DNA of 64,000 bases from FEB-25 sp963822175 (GTDB lineage Bacteria > Chloroflexota > Anaerolineae > Anaerolineales > UBA4823). Where the stretch lies: contig CAWGGJ010000008.1 in assembly GCA_963822175.1 (NCBI GenBank), positions 434,001-498,000 of the forward strand, written 5' to 3'. The notes under the pieces are model-generated. The model saw nothing but the letters and a program-made list of their open reading frames with translations. It did no database searches and was not told where the DNA came from. Shown here one piece after another: positions 39,209 to 48,092 of the stretch. Position 1 is the first letter of the stretch. Each line of letters opens with the position of its first letter. A program made the position numbers and the translations under genes.

Positions 39209-39689
39209 ATTCTATAAAAAGTGATTTCCTGTGTAAACAGCTTTTTGGGAAATGATACAATCCTACTTTCTTCAGCTATCCGCCGGTCTGGTCACCGCTC
39301 CGAGTGATCACACACTGCAGAGCGATTAGTTTTATCGTATGGTCAAATCATATCATAAAACCCACATATATAGAACGTATATTCTAATATTGGACCTTAC
39401 CTACATCAGATTGGATTCGTAGGGGGCTGGTTAATGATGCCTGGTAGATCTGGTTGTACCAACTAAAGGCAGTTTTTATCAGTGTTACTCTAAGCACCAT
39501 ACCCTCTCTTTAATGTCGTTGCATTACGGAAATTACTCATCGCTTGTTTTCGAGAAGTGTTTCCATGCTCGCGCCGTACATCTGCCAATTGTCAATTATC
39601 TAATTGTTCCAATACAGAGTCTGATTTGTAATTCTTTACTAGTCCACTCCATGATTACAACATTGAGCCAGAGTATGATTTAAGGTAAA
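39209..39689. other. Gene-free stretch upstream of the second LuxR-like gene
   Basis: About 480 bp, AT-rich, without convincing genes. It must contain the regulator's promoter, which I cannot place with confidence. Confidence 0.4.
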
Positions 39690-42467
39690 ATGTTGTCACA
39701 GAGCTCCTCGATCACCATGTCTGACCAAAGCCAAATCCTACTTCAAACGAAACTACATCGCCCGCGCCTACCGCACAATCTGGTTGTACGCTCACGACTG
39801 ATGGAGGAGTTCAACCGGGTTATTGACCACCAGCTTACCCTGGTCTGTGCACCGGCCGGTTTTGGTAAGACCACCCTGGTATGCACATGGCTCGAGCAGA
39901 TTGATAAGGATAAGGCTGTGGGGGTCGCTGTAAAACCTGCCACATGGCTTTCGCTGGATGAGAATGACAGCGACCTTCACCTTTTTTTACGCTATTTCAT
40001 CACCACATTACGCAGAGTATCCAAGGAAGCTTGTGAGGAGACTCTGGCTTTACTCCGGGCGCAGCAGCAACCACCCGATGCAGTCCTTTACGCCACACTC
40101 AGCAATGAGCTCGCCGAGCTTCCTGAAGACACGATTCTCGTCCTGGATGACTACCACACCATTCGCGGCACCAGGGTGCACAATCTGCTGATTGAGTTGG
40201 CACATCACTGGCCAAGACCGTTGCACCTGGTGCTGATCTCACGCATCGAGCCGCCTCTACCGCTTCCCAGTTTGCGAGCGAAGGGGATGCTCCACGAGAT
40301 TCGCACACACAACCTGCGCTTTACCCCGGAGGAGACAGCTGCCTATCTGAGCCAGTCGCAATTAACCCTTCACAACCAGAAGGATATGCAACTTCTGGAG
40401 GAGCGCTTTGAAGGATGGCCTGCCGGCCTGCATCTGGTAGCCCTTTCATTGCGTTCTGCCGGCAGCCAGGAAGCCGTTCTGTCGGTTTTATCCGGCGAGA
40501 ATCCTAACATCACTGGATACCTGATCGATGAGGTACTCTCTCATCAGTTTCCAGCCATCAACTCGTTTTTAATTCGGACTTGCATCCTGGATCGCTTTTG
40601 TGTTCCGCTATGCGAAGCCATCCTGGGGGAGGTCGACCCTGCATGGAATGCACGCGCCTGCCTGGATTGGATTGAACGCGCTGAGCTGTTCATCATTCCC
40701 CTGGACGAGCGCCGGGAATGGTACCGCTATCACCGTCTATTCCAGGAATTGCTGCAGCAGAGATTGTCTGCTGAGATGAGAACTGACCAGGTGTCATCCT
40801 TGCATTGCATGGCTTCAGTTTGGTTCGAAGAGCATGGGCTAATCGATGATGCTCTGCATCACGCCCTGGCAGCTGGTGACCTGGATCTGGCTGCACGCCA
40901 GATGAATGCTGGAATGCGCGAGGTGATCAACCGTGAGGAGTGGCCAACACTGGATCGCTGGCTGCGCCAGTTACCTGAAGAGTTGATCAAACAGCACCCG
41001 GAACTGCTAATAATCAGAGCCTGGATATTAAATTTTATATGGAGACTTGATCTTCAAGCACAAGTTGTCCAGCAAGCAGCTGAACTACTCAATTCAGAGG
41101 TATGGTGCGAGGTTGTCCGTAGAAGACCAGCAGATCTTGCGCGGGCAAATCCTCATGCTCAGGGCACAGTTTGCGTATTTTAGCAATGAAATTGAAGATG
41201 CATTAGCTCTGTCCAAGGAAGCCTTAGCACTCCTACCCCCTTCGTGGACATTCGCTCGCGGCGCAGCGATATTGTACCTGGGGTTATCCCTCCAAGCCAA
41301 TGGGCAGATACACGAGGTCGAAAAGCTATTGTTCGATGAATATGAGTCTTGCAGCGATAAGACAGATATTTATCCCCTGGTCATCCTGCAAACTTTAGGA
41401 TACATCTACATTTGGACAGGCCAGCATGAGAAAGCCAGGCAAATTGGGCAGGTGTTGATTCAAGGGGCAACCCGTAGCAGGATTTTAACCATGAAGAATT
41501 GGGGTGATTATTACCTTGGTGTGGCGTGTTATCAACGCAATGATTTGGAAGCTGCGAGATCAGTACTTTACCAAATTCTTAAAAATCGATATATAGCCCA
41601 TGCGGCTGCTTACCGCGATGCCGTTACGGGTCTGGCATTAATCCACCAGATCAAAGGGGAGAGTTCTGAGGCCTGCCAGATTAGTTGAGATGATCAGCCG
41701 GACTGACCTTGAGGAGATGGGCACTGAAAATATCCAAACAGGCTCGCTACACGCCAGGCTAATGCTCTTGCAAGGAGACGTAGCAGGCGCGGGCCAGTGG
41801 GTTGACACATTCTCCGGCCCACCGCCGGACCAGGCTCTTTATATGGATGGAAGAACCGCAAGTGACCCGGGTACGCGTCCTTGCAGCCAGAGGCACAGAT
41901 GTTGATTTGAACCTGGCATTGCAAATATTGGACGCCCTGGATGGGATCGCTGACCGTACACATAAAATCCGTTATAAGATCGAGCTCCTCGCATTGCGTG
42001 CCCTGGTACTGGATACACAGGGGAACACCGACCAGGCAAATGCCAGGTTGATGGAGGCGCTAGACCTGGCGCGGCCAGGGGGCTTCATCCGGGTTTTCGT
42101 TGACCTGGGGGAACCCATGCAGAGTATGTTAAGCCGGTTTGTTAGTCAAGGTGACATGGCTGATATGATTAACCGCATTCTGGCGGCTTTTCCAGAGACT
42201 GAGAAAAATCTGGCTAGCCTCGATACATTAAAGGGCCCTTCAATATCCGGTAACTTAGCTTTAGCTGAACCATTGACACCCCGGGAGCTGGAGGTGCTGG
42301 AACTATTACGCGGGCCATTGAGTATCAAAGAGATCGCCCTCAAACTCAACATATCCTCTGAAACCGTCAAACGCCATACAGCCAATATCTACGGTAAGCT
42401 TGGCGTCAACCAACGCAGGAATGCTGTGGCAAGAGCTGAAGAAGCGAACATTCTTTCTCCACGCTGA
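39690..42467 (+). pseudogene. MalT/LuxR-family ATP-dependent regulator, full length but with three frameshifts
   Basis: Three breaks divide one long protein. The first frame (39690-41183; ATG 39717 aligns best with the paralogue) has ILLQTKLHRP, Walker A CAPAGFGKTTLV, VLDDYHTIRG and SRIEPPLPL of the STAND ATPase part. Near 41100 one extra base moves to the frame ending at 41688 (LSVEDQQILRGQIL). Near 41672 an extra C moves to 41690-41905 (LVEMISRTDLEE). Near 41844 another extra base moves to the last frame (WMEEPQVTRVRVLAARG). The C terminus is a complete LuxR HTH (LTPRELEVLELL, SIKEIALKLNISSETVKRH, KLGVNQRRNAV). All domains survive, so this may be a working gene with sequence errors. Role: ligand-responsive transcription activator; target unknown. 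Confidence 0.75.
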
Positions 42468-42573
42468 GCACTTTTTCCTGTCCATAACTCCAAGGTACTA
42501 CATATTAACTACACACTAATTACAACTTAAGGGGGTGTTTTTACGCGCCACAATAGACTATCATCTTTAAATA

Positions 42574-42828
42574 ATGAGAAATCTATCCAGGAATCCAATA
42601 CCATTCGATCAACCGGCTACCTACCAGATCAGTGTGCAAGGCCGGATTGATTCAACCATGTCTGATCTTCTGGGAGGTATGACGATCTCCCCGGTCACTG
42701 TGGAATCGGATCACCCCGTCACAACTTTATCTGGCGAGCTGGGCGACCAGGCTGCCCTGGCCGGTGTTCTCAACCAGCTTTATGAGCTGCATCTGACGGT
42801 ACTTTCGGTGAAGCGCATGGAGATTTGA
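42574..42828 (+). CDS. Small conserved-looking protein, 84 aa
   Basis: It starts at ATG 42574, without a clear ribosome binding site. The pattern TYQISVQGRIDSTMSDLLGG, then TTLSGELGDQAALAGVLNQL and LHLTVLSVKRMEI, is one I associate with short Chloroflexota proteins that read YxIxVxGxLD and DQAALxGxL, often found beside LuxR regulators. No function is known. It lies about 100 bp after the second LuxR-like gene and could be its target. Confidence 0.65.
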   Translation: MRNLSRNPIPFDQPATYQISVQGRIDSTMSDLLGGMTISPVTVESDHPVTTLSGELGDQAALAGVLNQLYELHLTVLSVKRMEI

Positions 42829-42952
42829 GCGTCAAATGCGCAAATTGGATCAACGACATCATATTGATCTCTGTCATGATGCTTTTTGTAAGCATGTATT
42901 AAATGTAGATTTGTAATCGGCCAACACAAAGACATAAGGAAGGAGAAAAATC

Positions 42953-43276
42953 ATGCGACGAGGACGAGGAATAGGTGGCCCTGGAAGGGGCCCAGGCAGA
43001 AGGATGGTCGTGCGGAGGCATCGCCGGATGCGCCGGCGCATGCGCCGAAGAATGATCGTTGGCGGTGCAGTGCTCATTGCTGCCGGTACCAGCGCGGTCA
43101 AATTGAGTCAGAGTGAAGCACAGCAGATCGAACAATCCACCGGACAGAAGCCGGAAAACTTGTCAGAAGAACAACTGGATGCTGCCATGGCTGATCTAGG
43201 CATCGAAGGCCAGGAGCCGACCGACCAGGAAATCACGGCGCTCGAGGCGGAAGAGGATAAGAATCCGTCTGTCTGA
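42953..43276 (+). CDS. Small basic membrane-associated protein with acidic tail, 107 aa
   Basis: ATG 42953 follows GGAAGGAG. The N terminus is a strongly basic Arg/Gly stretch (RRGRGIGGPGRGPGRRMVV, then RRHRRMRRRMRRR). One short hydrophobic segment (IVGGAVLIAAGTSAV) follows, and then an acidic, helical tail (LSEEQLDAAMADLGIEG). The layout is close to that of the SHOCT protein at 45937 (Arg-rich start, one hydrophobic stretch), though no full SHOCT motif is seen. A membrane or nucleic-acid-binding role is an inference. Confidence 0.65.
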   Translation: MRRGRGIGGPGRGPGRRMVVRRHRRMRRRMRRRMIVGGAVLIAAGTSAVKLSQSEAQQIEQSTGQKPENLSEEQLDAAMADLGIEGQEPTDQEITALEAEEDKNPSV

Positions 43277-43309
43277 AGTTCAAAAAAAAAGGAATTATAA
43301 GGAGAATCA

Positions 43310-44836
43310 ATGAAAAAGAAACATCAAACAAAACAAGGGTTATTGCTATTTAGTCTGGTGATCATTGGAGTTCTGATGCTGAGCTCCTGCGTTCCAGCAC
43401 CTACACCTGCACCAACGCAGGATGTAGCCCTGATTCAGACCCAATCAGCTCAAACCGTGGTGGCAGATTTAACCCAAAATGCACCCCCACCAGCAACCCA
43501 AGCCCCACCTCCCACAGCAGTACCGATGGCGGTGCCAACTGAAACACCCATGCCGCCTGGCCCAACCCCCGACCCAAATATCCCGGTGGCAGTGTTCCCA
43601 ACTCCCGCAGCAGGTGAGCCAGCTGCGATCGCCAACTACAATACCGTGATCTTCAGTGGTCCGGGAATAGATTATGTGGTGTATGGTGCCCTGCTCGGAG
43701 GTAAGACCGCCAAGGTAGTCGGGAAGAGCGAAGATGGCCTGTGGTGGGCGGTGAGTGTACCCGTTACTCCTACTGGAGCAGGCTGGGTGAGTGCGGGCTG
43801 GGTGACTGTGAGCGGTGCAGATGCTGTTCCTGTACTCCCCACACCTCCAGTGCCACCCACAACCGAGCTCGTCCCACCGGGTCCATCGGATCCACAGGCA
43901 TTGGTGATCGCTAATGCGTACGTGCGCACCGGTCCGGCGATCAACTATCCAGCCTATGGTATTGCCCAGGCAAATGCAAGCGGCCGTGTGATCGGTAAAA
44001 GCGAGGATGGACTATGGTGGGTAGTACGGCTCAATCCGCAAAATATCGGCGCTGGTTACGGCTGGATAGAAGGCGCATATACTCAGGCTAGTAATGTGGA
44101 CAACATCCAGACGATTGCCAACCCAACCGGGTATCAGACTGCCCCACCCCCTCCACCGCCCGCAGGTACAAGTGGACCTACTGCGACTACCGTCGATTAT
44201 GTGAACGTACGAAGTGGCCCGGGGACCAATTACACCATTTTGGTTGTAGCACCGCCAAATTCCACCGGTGAAGTGACTGGCAAGAGCTCAGATGGTTTGT
44301 GGTGGCAGGTGAAGATTTCCACCACTTACTCTCCAGACGGGTTGGGCTGGGTATCTGCGGATTGGGTCTATACCCAAAATACATCCTCTGTACCAGTGGT
44401 CGATGCTCCACCAGCTCCACCAACCCCTCCGCCCTCGGAAGCCACACCACCTCCGACTTCGACGGCTCCAACCGAGGTACCTCCACCAGCAACGGGTGTG
44501 CCAAGCTGTGCACTGGTTTCTCAGGAACCTGCTGATGGCACTGTCATCAGCCCCGGAACGAGTTTTAACACCACATGGGTACTGCAGAACACTGGCACCG
44601 GAAACTGGGAAGCCAGCGAGGTCGATATCCGTTACATCGCAGCCCAAAATAACATCCTCTTGCACCAGGGTTCCGATGTTTACGATCTGACCAGCACGGT
44701 TACCCCAGGCCAGAACTACAATTTCACCGTCCCGATGATCTCTCCATTCGACCCGGGTTCCTATGGTGAACTGTGGCAGGTTGCATGGAGCGGAAGCCTG
44801 TTATGTGAGTTCTATGTGTACATCACTGTGCCGTAA
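43310..44836 (+). CDS. Lipoprotein with three SH3b domains and an NBR1-like Ig domain
   Basis: A protein of 508 residues behind AAGGAGAA. The signal peptide ends in LSSC (lipobox), then comes a Pro/Thr-rich linker. Three bacterial SH3 repeats follow, each with a GPGxxY-type start, a GKSxDGLWW strand and a GWV/GYGWI ending (about 100-170, 195-265, 285-350). After another Pro-rich linker, the last 115 residues read CALVSQEPADGTVISPGTSF, FNTTWVLQNTGTGNW and the ending LLCEFYVYITV, which is the NBR1-type central Ig domain common in Chloroflexota. Family knowledge: SH3b domains often bind cell-wall or surface ligands. Surface anchoring is well supported; ligand is unknown. Confidence 0.88.
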   Translation: MKKKHQTKQGLLLFSLVIIGVLMLSSCVPAPTPAPTQDVALIQTQSAQTVVADLTQNAPPPATQAPPPTAVPMAVPTETPMPPGPTPDPNIPVAVFPTPAAGEPAAIANYNTVIFSGPGIDYVVYGALLGGKTAKVVGKSEDGLWWAVSVPVTPTGAGWVSAGWVTVSGADAVPVLPTPPVPPTTELVPPGPSDPQALVIANAYVRTGPAINYPAYGIAQANASGRVIGKSEDGLWWVVRLNPQNIGAGYGWIEGAYTQASNVDNIQTIANPTGYQTAPPPPPPAGTSGPTATTVDYVNVRSGPGTNYTILVVAPPNSTGEVTGKSSDGLWWQVKISTTYSPDGLGWVSADWVYTQNTSSVPVVDAPPAPPTPPPSEATPPPTSTAPTEVPPPATGVPSCALVSQEPADGTVISPGTSFNTTWVLQNTGTGNWEASEVDIRYIAAQNNILLHQGSDVYDLTSTVTPGQNYNFTVPMISPFDPGSYGELWQVAWSGSLLCEFYVYITVP

Positions 44837-44857
44837 CCAGGCCAGTATTTGAGTTCC

Positions 44858-44922
44858 GAATGACCTTTGAGGTCGGTAAGACCTCAAAGGTCATTCACCA
44901 GGGATGCCAGGCTCTGGCATCC
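44858..44922. repeat. Two adjacent perfect hairpins after the SH3b lipoprotein gene
   Basis: The first has 17-bp arms (44858-44874 and 44880-44896, core GACCTTTGAGGTC) around GGTAA. The second has 8-bp arms (44902-44909, 44915-44922; GGATGCCA) around GGCTC. Neither is followed by a T run. They could act as terminator or RNA stabiliser, or be a dispersed palindromic repeat. Confidence 0.6.
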
Positions 44923-44966
44923 AAAAGAGTAAACCAAATCTAATCTAGTATTTAGGAGAGAATAAA

Positions 44967-45285
44967 ATGCCTTGTCTATTTGCACTATTTGCTGGAATGT
45001 TCCCCCGTTTGGCGGACATCTTCATCTGGATCGCCCGCCCAACCCAGTTCATGAATACATTCAATGATAAATGGTGGTGGCCGGTTCTTGGGGATCATCT
45101 TCCTGCCATTCACCACATTGATGTATGTGATCCTGGCATGGGGTGTGGGTGGTATATATGGTTGGGACTGGTTCTGGATTGTCATGGCAGTATTCCTTGA
45201 CCTTTCACATTATGCCCATACCGCCTACAACAACCGGAACGCTATTCCCGGTTACACACCTCCCCCTGCCCAACCAGTTGTGTAA
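44967..45285 (+). CDS. Small membrane protein (one frameshift), about 105 aa
   Basis: ATG 44967 follows TAGGAGAG. The first frame gives MPCLFALFAGMFPRLADIFI and WWWPVLG, then is shifted. The frame of 45064-45285 continues with IIFLPFTTLMYVILAW, GVGGIYGWDWFWIVMAVFLD, SHYAHTAYNNRNAIPGYTPP. Removing one G from the GGGG run at 45089-45092 joins them to one protein with two to three helices and a Pro-rich end. No named family is known to me, though the joined sequence reads like a conserved small membrane protein. Confidence 0.65.
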
Positions 45286-45464
45286 TTTATCCAAGATTGG
45301 GTGCTTATTTACGGTTATGTATATTTCGGATAGAGGATCGATTTAGGTGGATAAAGTCCAATCGCCACGTGTGAAATCTGAGCCGAGCGTTGGGCTTTAC
45401 CACCTTTTTATCAATCCACTTACCCAATAAAGCAGAAAACACATTTTTCAAAAGGAGAATACCA

Positions 45465-45893
45465 ATGACATACGGTCCAATCGATTTTCTAGCCCTTGAA
45501 TTCAAGGGTAATAAATTCAGTGGCGAGATCTTACCAGCTCTGCGCGAGCTGGTGGATAACAAGATCGTACGGGTGATCGATCTGGTCATCATCATGGTCC
45601 AGGATGGCAAATATCAGACGCTCGAGCTGCAACAGATGGATTCTGCAACAATCGCCATCTTTGACCCGCTCCAGGTTGAAATCAGTGGAATGATCCAGGT
45701 TGAAGACATCGAGATGATCAGCCAGGAACTGGAAGACAACACCACTGCTGCCTTGATGATGGTTGAAAACCTGTGGGCAATCAAGTTCGGAGAAGCTGTG
45801 CTCAAGGCGAATGGTCGGATGGTGATGCATGAACGTATCCCCATGCAGACAGTGAATGAAGTAATGGAGATATTTGCTAAGGCTGAAGGATAG
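45465..45893 (+). CDS. DUF6325-family protein, copy 2
   Basis: A soluble protein of 142 residues. I choose ATG 45465 behind AAAGGAGAA; the frame is open upstream but unsupported. It starts MTYGPIDFLALEFKGNKFSG, then LRELVDNKIVRVIDLVIIM and AALMMVENLWAIKFGEAV, paralogous to the protein at 24136. The SHOCT-domain gene follows 43 bp later. Function is unknown; the recurring neighbours (SHOCT, small basic proteins, ion-transport genes) suggest a shared envelope or stress role, by inference. Confidence 0.75.
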   Translation: MTYGPIDFLALEFKGNKFSGEILPALRELVDNKIVRVIDLVIIMVQDGKYQTLELQQMDSATIAIFDPLQVEISGMIQVEDIEMISQELEDNTTAALMMVENLWAIKFGEAVLKANGRMVMHERIPMQTVNEVMEIFAKAEG

Positions 45894-45936
45894 CCTGTAA
45901 TTAATTTCAAATAGAAATATTGACCAGGAGGTCAAA

Positions 45937-46281
45937 ATGATGCGAAGACGAATGGTAGGAAGAAGTGTAGCACGGGTTGCTGTGGGTACGGCGGTCGTTG
46001 CGGGTACAGCCGGAGCGGTCAGCCATCACCAGCAGCAGAAGTATGCCCAACAAGATGCCGCTGCGCAACAACAGTATGACCAGGCTTATCAGCAGGGTGC
46101 AGTCGATGCGCAGGCACAACAGCAATACGCGCCTCCACCCCAGCAATATGCAGCTCCGGTAGCGCAGGCGCCTGCGGATGACTTGACTGCCAAATTGCAG
46201 CAGCTGGCTGAGTTGCACGCCTCGGGTGTGCTAACCGATGAAGAGTTCGCGGCTGCCAAGCAGAAATTGCTGGCTAGCTGA
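45937..46281 (+). CDS. SHOCT-domain small membrane protein, 114 aa
   Basis: The start follows AGGAGG by 7 bp. An Arg-rich N terminus and one hydrophobic stretch (VAVGTAVVAGTAGAV) are followed by a His/Gln-rich linker (HHQQQKYAQQDAAAQQQYDQ). The C-terminal SHOCT motif is LQQLAELHASGVLTDEEFAA, then KQKLLAS. SHOCT is a short oligomerisation-type domain that sits at the ends of many bacterial membrane proteins. Function is unknown. It follows the second DUF6325 gene and precedes the CoA-disulfide reductase. Confidence 0.85.
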   Translation: MMRRRMVGRSVARVAVGTAVVAGTAGAVSHHQQQKYAQQDAAAQQQYDQAYQQGAVDAQAQQQYAPPPQQYAAPVAQAPADDLTAKLQQLAELHASGVLTDEEFAAAKQKLLAS

Positions 46282-46307
46282 TCATTATTATAGAGAGGTT
46301 TGAAAAT

Positions 46308-47996
46308 ATGAAGGTAATCATTGTTGGTGGAGTAGCTGGCGGCGCTTCATGTGCAGCGCGCTTACGTAGGTTAGATGAAAATGCAGAAATCCTGATGGTG
46401 GAGCGTGGCCCGTATGTATCATACGCAAACTGCGGTCTCCCTTACCATGTTGGAGGCTCAATCGAAAAAGAGTCAAGCCTCCTGGTGGCTACCGAACAGA
46501 CGTTTCGTGAACAGTTCGCCATTGATTGTCGCACTCGCTGTGAAGTGGTAGGGATCTCAGCGTCAGAAAAGACTGTGCAACTTAAAAATCACGCAACTGG
46601 AGAGGTGACCACAGAACACTACGACATACTCGTGCTGTCGCCAGGAGCTGCGCCGATTCGACCCCCACTTCCTGGTATAGACCTCCCAGGGATCTTTTCA
46701 GTGAGGACTGTTCCAGATGCCAGGATTATCCGTGAATGGCTTGACCGGGATTTAGCGGATCGAACTGGTATGAACTCTTATACCGGCTACCAGACGGTGG
46801 TGAAAGCGCAACGCGCGGTGGTGATCGGTGGAGGATTCATCGGTCTCGAGATGGTGGAAAACCTTACTCACCGCGGGCTCGAAGTGACGCTGATCGAGAA
46901 ACTCAATCAGGTCATGCCCCCGCTCGATCCGGAAATGGCACACCTTGTCGAACGTTACATGGTTAAGCATGGCGTCCACCTTGAGCTCAATGACGGCGTG
47001 GCAGGATTCCAACAGTCTGCAGACGGCTCGCTGGAAGTACTTACAAGTTCAGGTAAAAAACATGCCGCGGATATCGTGATCCTCGCCATAGGTGTGCGTC
47101 CTGAAACAGCCCTGGCGAAGATGGCTGGAATCGAGATCGGACAGCGCGGTGGGATCCGGGTGGATGAACATATGCGCACGAGCGATCCAGATATCTTTGC
47201 CGTCGGTGACGCCGTCGAGGTAAAAGACTTTGTTACCGGGCAGTGGTCGCTGGTCGCGCTAGCTGGGCCTGCAAACCGGCAAGGTCGCATTGCAGCTGAC
47301 GTGATCACAGGGCGGGATAGCCGTTTTCGTGGCACACAGGGCACCTCGATCTGTCAGATCTTCGAAGCCGCTATCGCTCAGACCGGCACTACCGAAAAAG
47401 TACTTACTCAGCTTGGGGAGAAGGATTTCGAAAAGATCTATCTCTACCCGAATTCACACGCTGGGTACTATCCGGGTGCCAAATACATCGCGATGAAAGT
47501 CATCTTTAGGAAATCCGACGGACGCCTGCTTGGCGCACAAGTGCTTGGCGAGGATGGTGTTCCCAAGCGGATCGATTCCTTTGCCATGGCGATCCAGATG
47601 GGTTGTACGATTTACGACCTGGAAGAGGCTGAACTTAGTTACGCACCCCCGTTTGGAAGTGCGAAGGACCCTGTCAACTTCGCTGGGATGGTTGCAGCCG
47701 ATGTTCTACGAAACGACATGCCTTTGAGCCATTGGAACTCTGTGGACAGCAGGTTCCTTCTAGATGTACGCAATCCCGCGGAGCTTGCCGTGGAGACTGT
47801 TCCAGGGGCGATCAACATCCCGTTGCCACAGCTGCGTGCTCGTCTGGATGAGCTACCTCGAGATAGAGAGATCCTCGTCATTTGCCGCTCCGGCCAACGC
47901 GCCTACTATGCTACCCGCATCCTGTTGCAAAAAGGATTCAAAGCGCAAACCCTGGCTGGGGGCATGCTGTCACGCTCGATGCTAACCGAAGAGTGA
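46308..47996 (+). CDS. CoA-disulfide reductase-like flavoprotein with C-terminal rhodanese domain
   Basis: A protein of 562 residues. The N-terminal FAD motif is VGGVAGGASCAARLRR, and the single catalytic cysteine motif is SYANCGLPYHVGG (Cys42), as in CoA-disulfide reductases. The NAD(P)H motif is VVIGGGFIGLEMVENL. After the dimerisation domain, a rhodanese domain from about 470 has the active-site loop VICRSGQRAYYA (Cys526). Such fusions (CoADR-RHD) are known to reduce CoA persulfides or polysulfides with NADH. This fits sulfur chemistry in an anaerobe; cytoplasmic. Exact substrate is inferred from the fusion. Confidence 0.88.
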   Translation: MKVIIVGGVAGGASCAARLRRLDENAEILMVERGPYVSYANCGLPYHVGGSIEKESSLLVATEQTFREQFAIDCRTRCEVVGISASEKTVQLKNHATGEVTTEHYDILVLSPGAAPIRPPLPGIDLPGIFSVRTVPDARIIREWLDRDLADRTGMNSYTGYQTVVKAQRAVVIGGGFIGLEMVENLTHRGLEVTLIEKLNQVMPPLDPEMAHLVERYMVKHGVHLELNDGVAGFQQSADGSLEVLTSSGKKHAADIVILAIGVRPETALAKMAGIEIGQRGGIRVDEHMRTSDPDIFAVGDAVEVKDFVTGQWSLVALAGPANRQGRIAADVITGRDSRFRGTQGTSICQIFEAAIAQTGTTEKVLTQLGEKDFEKIYLYPNSHAGYYPGAKYIAMKVIFRKSDGRLLGAQVLGEDGVPKRIDSFAMAIQMGCTIYDLEEAELSYAPPFGSAKDPVNFAGMVAADVLRNDMPLSHWNSVDSRFLLDVRNPAELAVETVPGAINIPLPQLRARLDELPRDREILVICRSGQRAYYATRILLQKGFKAQTLAGGMLSRSMLTEE

Positions 47997-48092
47997 AATA
48001 CTGGAACACGAACATAGAAGGCTCAGCGAGTTTACCTCCGAGAACTGTTACGGCGATAGGCTAATATTCGTTGACCTAAAAGAGGAGAAACC

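Noticed and set aside
39000..39224. Plus-strand 74-residue frame
   Set aside because: It runs through the tRNA T arm and terminator, so it is not a gene.
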